Assembly: GCA_021413535.1 (NCBI GenBank)
Contig: JAIOQF010000341.1
Span: 1-5,116 of the forward strand
Source: Verrucomicrobiota bacterium
GTDB lineage: Bacteria; Verrucomicrobiota; Verrucomicrobiia; Verrucomicrobiales; Verrucomicrobiaceae
Direction of reading: 5' to 3'
Length of the DNA: 5,116 bases
In this document: positions 1 through 5,116 of the stretch, piece after piece
How the letters are laid out: every line of letters starts with the position of its first letter
Numbering within the stretch: the first letter of the stretch is position 1
The notes under the pieces: model-generated
Databases searched by the model: none
Seen by the model: the letters and a program-made list of their open reading frames with translations, nothing else
Told to the model about the DNA's origin: nothing
Translations under genes and position numbers: made by a program

Positions 1-1
1 A

Positions 2-727
2 GCGGGCAAGACGACTTTGTCGCAATGCCTGCATCATTACCTGCAAAGCTACCGCGTCGCGCATCACTGCGTGTCCATCGTCGAAACCGCCGATGATTCG
101 CGGACCGTGGCTCAAATCGAGGCCACGACGATAAGGCGTCAGGCATTTGTCGCAGAACTCGACCGGAGTGATCTAGTGATCGTGGAGATTGACAGCGGCA
201 TGGGCGATCTCTTCACCAGTTTCTACCGGCGGAATGAATTGGAAACACTACTGCCTGAGCTCGGATTTGAACTTGCCGTTCTCATTCCGGTGACCAGTGA
301 TCGCGAGTGTTTTGATGGGGTTACGGAAGCGGCGTCAACTTACTCGGACTCCGCTCAGTATCTCATCGTGCACACACCGACGGGCAGTTGCTACGATGAT
401 GACGAGCGCGCTTGGGAGCGCAGCTATGCGGCCCGCGTGATGGATATGTTCGAAGCGGCAGACATGGAAATGCCCGGCATTTCTGAGAGCCTCGATCTGA
501 AGCTCAAGCTGAGTCATCGCGAACTCCCACAAGTGATGGGCGAGACATCACCGGATGCCGAGATGCAGCAGGAAATCTCCAAATGGTTCCGCCGTGTCTC
601 TTCACAGATTGAAACCGCCCGCAATCATATTTTCGGTGACGCCTTCCGTCCGACTATCGCCATCGCACCCGAGCCCAAGCGCCGCAACCGTGCAAAGTCG
701 AAAGTTGCTGTTGAAGCAGCCGCCTGA
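2..727 (+). CDS. P-loop NTPase of ParA/MinD-like type, 5'-truncated by window edge
   Basis: The reading frame is open at the left edge and begins inside a Walker A loop: the first visible residues are AGKTTL, the end of a GxxxxGKT/S motif. A TTG at 17 lies within this motif and encodes Leu, so it is not the start. About 241 residues are visible. A hydrophobic strand ending in Asp (DLVIVEID, 170-193) resembles the Walker B or switch strand of ParA/MinD/CobQ-like ATPases. A later strand (YLIVHTPTG) could be the next core beta strand. The C-terminal tail is basic (PKRRNRAKSK), which might contact nucleic acid or acidic lipid. The layout is reminiscent of plasmid TraL/StbB-type ParA relatives, but that is a loose structural impression. 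Its partner and cellular role cannot be told from here, as the upstream genes are outside the window. The gene ends at TGA 725-727, 29 bp before a strong terminator, so it is the last gene of its transcript. Confidence 0.8.
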   Translation, partial: AGKTTLSQCLHHYLQSYRVAHHCVSIVETADDSRTVAQIEATTIRRQAFVAELDRSDLVIVEIDSGMGDLFTSFYRRNELETLLPELGFELAVLIPVTSDRECFDGVTEAASTYSDSAQYLIVHTPTGSCYDDDERAWERSYAARVMDMFEAADMEMPGISESLDLKLKLSHRELPQVMGETSPDAEMQQEISKWFRRVSSQIETARNHIFGDAFRPTIAIAPEPKRRNRAKSKVAVEAAA

Positions 728-756
728 TCTCCCCGCAACAACACCAGCACACACGA

Positions 757-786
757 AGCGCGGACGGAAACGTCCGCGCTTTTTTT
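757..786 (+). terminator. Intrinsic (rho-independent) terminator after the P-loop gene
   Basis: A perfect 10-bp stem (AGCGCGGACG at 757-766 pairing with CGTCCGCGCT at 771-780) is closed by a GAAA tetraloop (767-770). It is followed directly by a run of T to 786, seven in a row counting the last stem base. The stem is GC-rich and lies 29 bp after the stop codon. It isolates the P-loop gene from the hydrolase downstream, which therefore needs its own promoter between about 787 and 882. Confidence 0.94.
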
Positions 787-845
787 GATTTACACTTCGT
801 GCTTGGCAGTGAAGCGCAAATCCGCTAGTTCTTGTGGCTCTGTTT

Positions 846-873
846 TTCATCCTTCATCCCTCCACCCTCATCC
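846..873 (+). repeat. Four in-register 7-nt CT-rich repeats in the hydrolase leader
   Basis: Four consecutive heptads can be read without gaps: TTCATCC (846-852), TTCATCC (853-859), CTCCACC (860-866) and CTCATCC (867-873). The first two are identical, the fourth differs by one base and the third by two. The array ends 9 bp before the hydrolase ATG, so it occupies the place where a ribosome binding site would be, yet it contains no purine-rich Shine-Dalgarno sequence on this strand. The other strand is a purine tract of GGATGAA type. It may be a short tandem repeat of the genome or a leader element; the sequence alone does not decide. Confidence 0.6.
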
Positions 874-882
874 TTTCAAATT

Positions 883-1686
883 ATGCCCATCGTCAAAACC
901 AACGGAATTAACATGGCCTATGAAGAACGCGGATCTGGCGATCCGCTCATCTGCATCATGGGCGTCACTGCTCCTGGCGGAGTTTGGGATGCGCACGCCC
1001 AAGCTTGGGAGAAACATTTCCGCTGCATCCTCGGCGACAACCGCGGCGTCGGCGCAACTGATAAACCCGCCGGTCCCTACACCACCGCGATGATGGCTGA
1101 TGACTACGCGGGATTGATGGATGCGCTTGGGATTAAAAAAGCCCGGATCGTGGGCTGCTCCCTTGGTTCCGTCATTGCCCAGCAGCTTGCTTTGCGTCAT
1201 CCAGACAAAGTGCAGTCGGCGATCTTCATGTGCACTTGGGCCCGGCAGGACCGCTTCGGTCTTTACACCTGGCAGCACATGATGAACTGCAAGGCGTCGA
1301 TGCGTCCCGAGGATTTCATGCATTACGTTCAGATGTTGATCTTTACCAAGCCCTGGTTCGACAATGACGAGTGCTGGAACAACATGCAGCAAGGGCTTGC
1401 TGATGCTGCGATCAATCCCGTGCCGCAGCCGGTGCACGCCATGGAGGCGCAATCCGCCGCCGCCATGAGCCACAACACGCTCAATGAATTAAAGAACATC
1501 AAGTGCCCCGTGCTCGTGATCGGTGGCAAGAACGACGTCTTTACTCCGCGCTGGATGAGCGAGGAAGTCGCCGCGAACTGTCCGAAGGCTGATCTGCATC
1601 TCTATGATAACGCTGGTCATGCGTTCCATTGGGAGTGCCTGAACGACTTCAATCCGCGCTCGACGGAGTGGCTTTTGAAGCACTGA
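883..1686 (+). CDS. Alpha/beta-fold hydrolase
   Basis: A 267-residue protein, the normal size for a single-domain alpha/beta hydrolase (esterase, lactonase or similar). The N-terminus MPIVKTNGINMAYEERGSG matches the first two beta strands of the fold. The strand before the oxyanion loop reads LICIMG, with Met where many relatives have the His of an HG motif. DNRGVGATDKP (52-62) is the family's conserved D-RG-G-S/T loop. The nucleophile elbow is GCSLGS, giving Ser93. The acid is probably Asp218 in GGKNDVFTP, and the base His246 in NAGHAF. Residues about 120-200 form the variable cap, rich in Trp, Met and Phe, suggesting a hydrophobic substrate pocket. No signal peptide is evident, so it is probably cytoplasmic. 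The ATG at 883 is preferred over an in-frame TTG at 832, since the extra 17 residues would be encoded by the CT-rich repeat and match nothing in the fold. No Shine-Dalgarno sequence is seen. The substrate cannot be predicted. Confidence 0.93.
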   Translation: MPIVKTNGINMAYEERGSGDPLICIMGVTAPGGVWDAHAQAWEKHFRCILGDNRGVGATDKPAGPYTTAMMADDYAGLMDALGIKKARIVGCSLGSVIAQQLALRHPDKVQSAIFMCTWARQDRFGLYTWQHMMNCKASMRPEDFMHYVQMLIFTKPWFDNDECWNNMQQGLADAAINPVPQPVHAMEAQSAAAMSHNTLNELKNIKCPVLVIGGKNDVFTPRWMSEEVAANCPKADLHLYDNAGHAFHWECLNDFNPRSTEWLLKH

Positions 1687-1721
1687 GACAGGGGGCGGCG
1701 CGTGCCTTGGGGTATTGACCA

Positions 1722-2435
1722 CTACGCTGTCGGTTCTTTGGTGATGCGAAAGCTGAGTGAGTGCTCAGCAAAATAATTCCACGGCATCCAGCGCTCTATG
1801 CTCCAATCAAAACCTTGCAGCGGGCGGAATTGCTTTTTGTAATCGTATACTCCGGGGCCGAGCGTCGAGTAGCCGGGATGCAAAAAGGTCTTGCCGTGCT
1901 CGCGCGCCCATTCGATTTCCTTGAGAAACGTCAGGATGCCCAGACTGCGTCGGGATTCTGCGGGATCGAACAGGGCGTAGACACTGGAGACGGAACGCGC
2001 GCCGATGTCTAGGAAACTGGCGGCGATCAAATGTCCACGGAGCAGGCAGCGCAGTTCCAAGCATTCGCAAGAACTGTTGGCGGGATCATCGCCGAGGAAC
2101 AGGGCTAATGAATCGGGGGCGTTATTCTTGAAGCGACTCCGATGTTTCTCGAAGAGTTCGATCACCTCTGAAGAAAGGGATGCCGGGCGAATTTCCCAAG
2201 TGAGATCAGAATTGATTTTAATAACTCGACGCTGGCTTTTGCTGGCGGTGAACTCTGAGACGGTCAGACGCAAGGGGACAATGATATCAAGATCGCCTGA
2301 CTCCGAGAGAGTGAGACTGTAACGGAAAAGTTTCTGGCCGAATCGTCGCCAGCCAGCGGCCCAGAGGAGATCCATTTTCTCCGGCGGGAGACGCGGGACA
2401 TCGAACTCCTCATTGATCCATGGAGGGAAAGTCAT
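1722..2435 (-). CDS. Short aminoacyl-tRNA--protein transferase homologue (ATE/Bpt family)
   Basis: A 237-residue protein related to the transferases that attach Leu or Arg from charged tRNA to protein N-termini (N-degron pathway; bacterial Bpt, eukaryotic ATE1). The C-terminal half carries the family signature in order: SVSSVYALFDPAESRRSLG (148-166), a helix LKEIEWAREHG (171-181), HPGYSTLGPGVYDYKKQFRP (186-205) and a terminal aromatic stretch. This is the GNAT-like catalytic fold. The N-terminal half retains GWRRFG (28-33) and PLRLTVSEFTASKSQRRV (54-71), where Bpt proteins have GFRRS and SVRV-F--SRSQRRV. However, the Cys pair that normally precedes the PLR motif is replaced by a stretch with no Cys (RYSLTLSESGDLDIIV, 38-53), and the usual N-terminal Cys-Pro-Tyr segment is absent. 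The only cysteines are 123, 125 and 130. Transferred amino acid and substrates are uncertain. The gene starts 33 bp after the GDSL gene on the same strand, so co-transcription is likely. No clear ribosome binding site precedes the ATG. Confidence 0.85.
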   Translation of the reverse strand: MTFPPWINEEFDVPRLPPEKMDLLWAAGWRRFGQKLFRYSLTLSESGDLDIIVPLRLTVSEFTASKSQRRVIKINSDLTWEIRPASLSSEVIELFEKHRSRFKNNAPDSLALFLGDDPANSSCECLELRCLLRGHLIAASFLDIGARSVSSVYALFDPAESRRSLGILTFLKEIEWAREHGKTFLHPGYSTLGPGVYDYKKQFRPLQGFDWSIERWMPWNYFAEHSLSFRITKEPTA

Positions 2436-2468
2436 GCCGCCAGTTTCCCGCGTTGCGCGATAAAAGGA

Positions 2469-4736
2469 TCAATACAAATGAACCGTCCACCGCTTGGTGG
2501 GCTGGGCGGTGAGTTCAAGAGCGGCGAGAGATTCTGCGTCGTCGCGATTCAGGCTGTTGTCGAAAAGTGAGTAGCTCAGTTCGGTGCCGGCTGGATGTTT
2601 GGCATCGGGTGCCTGCCAGATGCCGAGCCGGGTGCTGAAGCCGAGCTGGCTGTTGCCATTGCCGAGTGCCCACTCGTGCAATTGAAACATGCTGCGCGGG
2701 AGCATGAGCGTGAGCCGGCGCGAGCCATCGGGCCGGCTGGATAGCACGGCTTGGGCAAGATTACGCGTGTATTCCGTGGCATACCCGTTGCCAAAAACCC
2801 AAGCCTTGATCGGAGTAATGGTTCCGGCGCTGTCGGCAGCACTCGTAGTGACCCGGATGGTTTCGGTGACGCCATGTGTCATACGTTTGCCGTAACTGCG
2901 GGCGTCGATGTTGATATCGGCAGTGACTGCAACTCCGTTTGAGTTTTCCACAAGATTCAGGCCATGGATGTCCCAAGTGAGATAGAGAGCCATGGGATCG
3001 GCATCCACTTTCAGCGTGGCGCCAGGCTGGGTGGGGCCGGGTGCGGGAGGTGCCATGGGCTTGTCCGTTTGATAATGGCTTTTATCGAAGAGGGGACTGG
3101 TCTGTTTTAATCCCAGATTTTGCACGATCTCGAGCACGCGAGGAAACTGAAGCGTAAGTTTGTCTGCGGTGACGCTGAAACCAAGAGTGCCGCGTTGGCT
3201 GGTGGGCGGAGTGTTGTCGGTCGGCAGTTTGATGTTGATCTTTACTGGTGCTTCGCCATTTGCTGGCGCCTTGAAGTCACCGCTGAATTTTTGTCCGAGC
3301 CATTCCGCCTGCCATTTTCCAGCCAGCGGATTTGAAGAGGGATTCACGATGCGCCCGGTAACGGTGGTGCCGCCTTCTTGATTGAATTGGGCGCCAAGAT
3401 TCCAGAGCATGACGCAGTTCTGGAGCCGGGCGCGGAGATCTTCGATGCGGGCCACGCCATTGGCGAGGATCATGACGGGCAGACGCAGAAGTGGTTCGTG
3501 CGGCGAGAAGGCATCGGGCGCGGTGCCGCCTCGCAAATAGGTCACAGTGACGACGCTCTTTTGGCCAGCTTTGAGTTCGATCTGAGTCTCGGCTTCTTTT
3601 GGTTTCCAGTTGCTCGTGATCAGCGGCAGAAGATTCAATCGCATGTCTGAGCCAGAGATATTTTCAATGCGGTAGATGACTTCACAGTGATCGGAATCGA
3701 TCAGTCGGGCGGTGGTAGTTCCGATCTTCCAAGGCGTATCGCGTGGGCCATCAAGCAACTCGGTGAAGAGACGCCGACCGAGCAATCGGTGCATCGCGGT
3801 GTTGGGATGCATCAGATCGATCGTGCCATCATGATCAAACCAGCGGCGAAGATGGGTGGCCACTTGATGGAAGAGCCGAGCGGCGCGCTTGTCCGGATCG
3901 GGATCGAGCGCCTCTGGCAGTGGAATCTTGACAGCGGAAGTGGGGGCGAGTGCAGCGACAGCGCCATCTTTTGGCTTCTTCGGAGCGGGCATTTCCAGAT
4001 CCTTCATCGGTTCATCAACGCGGACCAGCCACGAGATGTCACCGAGATCCGCGAAAAACACGCCCGCTGCTTGTGCGACTTCGCGCATGGTATCCACGTA
4101 GGGACGCGTCAGGGCCAGCCCCTCCTCGGGTGGATCTTTTAGTGTCGGTGTGGATCCGATCAGGATGAGGTCGGCCTTGTTGTTCTTGACGGTGTTGATG
4201 ACGTCCTGAACTGCCTGGCGGTAAGTGGCCAGACTCATCCCGGAGGTCGCATCGTTGATGCCGAAGCTGACGAGAACCAGATCGGGCTTGTCCTTCCAGG
4301 CGGTTGCCTCGAGCACGTTCATGGCGTGTATCATCATCCGGCCGCCGCGCGAGAGATTTTGCACCGTGATTTCCTGGCCGTAGGTATTTAATGATTTTTC
4401 CGGCTGACCCCGCTTCGGTTGCAGCACCCTCAGCCCCCCCGTGTAGTAGAACTGGTCCGCGAGCTGGCTCAGGAAGACGCCCGGATAGCTTTTGAGCGTG
4501 TCGGAATTATCATTCGTGGGAACGGTCATATCCGTCACGCTGTCCCCCACGATCAGGGCGCTGACGGGTGCTTTTTTTTCAAGTTTAGCCAAAGTGTTGG
4601 GCAGATATTTTTGGAGTCGCTCGTGCTGGGGGGCAGTGAGTTCGAATCCTTCAGCACCGATTCCAGAATGCGGGAGCGTCAGGAGAACCCACGCAATGGC
4701 GAAGATAAATCGGTGACGGGCTGAGGAGAGATTCAT
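2469..4736 (-). CDS. Exported multidomain SGNH/GDSL-type hydrolase
   Basis: A 755-residue protein, far longer than the roughly 200-residue SGNH core. Residues 1-28 look like a Sec signal peptide: basic MNLSSARHRF, hydrophobic IFAIAWVLLTLP and a likely cleavage after GIGA. The SGNH blocks follow in order: block I GDSV (Gly64, Asp65, nucleophile Ser66), block II NLSRGG (Gly131 or Gly132), block III FGIND (Gly159, Asn161) and block V DLMHP (Asp307, His310). The catalytic set is complete, so an active esterase or acetylesterase is expected. Between blocks III and V lies a Pro/Lys/Ala-rich insertion (about 243-285). Beta-rich segments follow (about 335-540), including VTGRIVNPSSNPLAGKW, which resembles immunoglobulin-like or NEW3-like domains. 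After a Pro-rich linker (559-574), residues 575-755 (LYLTWDIHG, VAVTADINIDARSYGKRM) weakly resemble a CBM9-like sugar-binding fold. A role on acetylated polysaccharide outside the cytoplasm is inference. It is first in a leftward unit with the transferase. Only a weak AGG lies upstream of the ATG. Confidence 0.88.
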   Translation of the reverse strand: MNLSSARHRFIFAIAWVLLTLPHSGIGAEGFELTAPQHERLQKYLPNTLAKLEKKAPVSALIVGDSVTDMTVPTNDNSDTLKSYPGVFLSQLADQFYYTGGLRVLQPKRGQPEKSLNTYGQEITVQNLSRGGRMMIHAMNVLEATAWKDKPDLVLVSFGINDATSGMSLATYRQAVQDVINTVKNNKADLILIGSTPTLKDPPEEGLALTRPYVDTMREVAQAAGVFFADLGDISWLVRVDEPMKDLEMPAPKKPKDGAVAALAPTSAVKIPLPEALDPDPDKRAARLFHQVATHLRRWFDHDGTIDLMHPNTAMHRLLGRRLFTELLDGPRDTPWKIGTTTARLIDSDHCEVIYRIENISGSDMRLNLLPLITSNWKPKEAETQIELKAGQKSVVTVTYLRGGTAPDAFSPHEPLLRLPVMILANGVARIEDLRARLQNCVMLWNLGAQFNQEGGTTVTGRIVNPSSNPLAGKWQAEWLGQKFSGDFKAPANGEAPVKINIKLPTDNTPPTSQRGTLGFSVTADKLTLQFPRVLEIVQNLGLKQTSPLFDKSHYQTDKPMAPPAPGPTQPGATLKVDADPMALYLTWDIHGLNLVENSNGVAVTADINIDARSYGKRMTHGVTETIRVTTSAADSAGTITPIKAWVFGNGYATEYTRNLAQAVLSSRPDGSRRLTLMLPRSMFQLHEWALGNGNSQLGFSTRLGIWQAPDAKHPAGTELSYSLFDNSLNRDDAESLAALELTAQPTKRWTVHLY

Positions 4737-4749
4737 GGTGACCTGCTAT

Positions 4750-4780
4750 ATCCGCTAGGCTGTCCGCATTTCCAGCGGAT
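4750..4780. promoter_or_regulatory. Inverted repeat in the divergent intergenic region, possible operator
   Basis: A perfect 7-bp inverted repeat, ATCCGCT (4750-4756) and AGCGGAT (4774-4780), is separated by 17 bp. A further TCCGC at 4763-4767 sits between the arms, so the TCCGC/GCGGA cores begin at 4751, 4763 and 4775, exactly 12 bp apart. The element lies 13 bp from the GDSL start codon and ends immediately before the candidate -35 box of the flavoprotein gene, a place where one regulator could affect both genes. There is no T-run, so it is not a terminator. Chance occurrence is quite possible at this length. Confidence 0.35.
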
Positions 4781-4809
4781 TTGCACAATCGCAGGGCAGC
4801 CGCTACAGT
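4781..4809 (+). promoter_or_regulatory. Candidate sigma70-type promoter for the CoaC-type gene
   Basis: TTGCAC (4781-4786, three matches to TTGACA, the first three bases) is followed after exactly 17 bp by TACAGT (4804-4809, four of six matches to TATAAT, including the key T, A and final T). Transcription would begin near 4815-4817, only about 6-8 bases before the ATG at 4823. The mRNA would be almost leaderless, which fits the lack of any Shine-Dalgarno sequence there. Confidence 0.42.
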
Positions 4810-4822
4810 CCCCGGCACACCA

Positions 4823-5116
4823 ATGAAACACGTCCTCCTTGGCATCACCGGCTCCATTGCCGCTTATAAAGCCGCTGACATCGCCAGTCAGCTTGTGAAA
4901 GCTGGCTGCAAGGTCACGTGCATTTTGTCGAAGGATGCGCATCAGTTCGTCACTCCGTTGACGCTACAGGTCTTGTCGAAAGAGCCCGTCGTCGCTGACT
5001 TGTTTGATGAAAAGGAGAGCTGGCGCCCCACGCACATTCAGCTGGCGGATAGCGCGGCTCTGTTGCTGATCGCACCCGCGACGGCCAATGTGCTGGCCGC
5101 GCTCGCGCAGGGATTT
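4823..5116 (+). CDS. coaBC: Phosphopantothenoylcysteine decarboxylase, CoaC domain of CoaBC, 3'-truncated
   Basis: The first 98 codons are visible and the frame is open at the right edge. The translation begins MKHVLLGITGSIAAYKAADIA, the classic N-terminus of the Dfp/CoaBC flavoprotein, with the FMN-binding GITGSIAAYK motif (7-16). It continues with FVTPLTLQVLS (42-52), DLFDEKESW (59-67), PTHIQLA (69-75) and LLIAPATANVLAALAQG (81-97). His71 in THIQLA corresponds to the conserved catalytic His of the HFCD family. The enzyme decarboxylates phosphopantothenoylcysteine to phosphopantetheine in cytoplasmic coenzyme A synthesis. Whether the CoaB (phosphopantothenoylcysteine synthetase) domain is fused cannot be seen, as the usual protein is about 400 residues and only the start is present; a stand-alone CoaC is the alternative, so the symbol is provisional. 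It is transcribed divergently from the GDSL gene. Confidence 0.93.
   Translation, partial: MKHVLLGITGSIAAYKAADIASQLVKAGCKVTCILSKDAHQFVTPLTLQVLSKEPVVADLFDEKESWRPTHIQLADSAALLLIAPATANVLAALAQGF

Noticed and set aside
17..727. TTG at 17 as the start of the first gene
   Set aside because: The codons before it read A-G-K-T-T and continue a Walker A motif, so translation begins before the window and this TTG encodes an internal Leu.
803..831. TTGGCA as a -35 box for the hydrolase gene
   Set aside because: At 17-bp spacing the -10 position reads TAGTTC, which matches TATAAT at only two bases. A promoter must exist in 787-882, but I cannot place it.
832..882. In-frame TTG at 832 as the start of the alpha/beta hydrolase
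   Set aside because: The added residues are encoded largely by the CT-rich heptad repeat, have no family match, and the ATG at 883 sits at the normal N-terminus of the fold.
868..1473. 201-codon open frame antisense to the hydrolase
   Set aside because: It lies wholly opposite a gene with a complete catalytic triad, has no recognisable motif, and is His/Arg/Gly-rich as expected for a shadow frame.
1687..1721. Bidirectional terminator between the convergent genes
   Set aside because: The 35-bp gap holds only a 3-bp GGC/GCC pairing and no T or A run in a useful place.
2449..2459. Small hairpin CGCG-TTG-CGCG between the GDSL and transferase genes
   Set aside because: The stem is only 4 bp and no T-run follows on the minus strand, so it is not a convincing terminator.
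3687..4142. 151-codon open frame antisense to the GDSL gene
   Set aside because: It is opposite the well-supported SGNH domain and shows no domain, start signal or sensible composition of its own.

Overview
The window looks like ordinary chromosomal DNA from a moderately GC-rich bacterium. I suspect a member of the Verrucomicrobiota or the wider PVC group. The reasons are start codons mostly lacking good Shine-Dalgarno sequences, a large exported GDSL esterase with extra beta-rich domains, a cysteine-poor aminoacyl-tRNA-protein transferase, and a CT-rich heptad repeat in a leader. This placement is inference, because there is no rRNA or other phylogenetic marker here.

Layout. Positions 2-727 (+) hold the 3' part of a P-loop NTPase gene cut by the window edge, closed by a near-perfect intrinsic terminator at 757-786. 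Positions 883-1686 (+) hold a single-unit alpha/beta hydrolase with an intact Ser-Asp-His triad, preceded by a leader with four in-register 7-nt repeats. It converges, across 35 bp, with a leftward two-gene unit. That unit begins at 4736 with an exported 755-residue SGNH/GDSL hydrolase (4736-2469) and continues after 33 bp with a short leucyl/arginyl-tRNA-protein transferase homologue (2435-1722). Divergent to the GDSL gene, after an 86-bp intergenic region with a candidate promoter and an inverted repeat, the first 98 codons of a coaBC/coaC-type flavoprotein gene run off the right edge (4823-5116).

How the genes relate. No shared pathway joins all five. The only likely co-transcribed pair is the GDSL hydrolase and the transferase; one product is probably exported and the other is a cytoplasmic tRNA-dependent enzyme, so their adjacency may be just genomic convenience. 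The CoaC-type gene is housekeeping (coenzyme A synthesis). I found no CRISPR array, insertion sequence, tRNA, rRNA or clear defence system. The points most worth a second look are the transferase lacking the usual N-terminal cysteines, the multidomain esterase, the truncated P-loop protein and the structured divergent promoter region. None of these proves an undescribed system. No stretch longer than about 155 bp lacks a gene.
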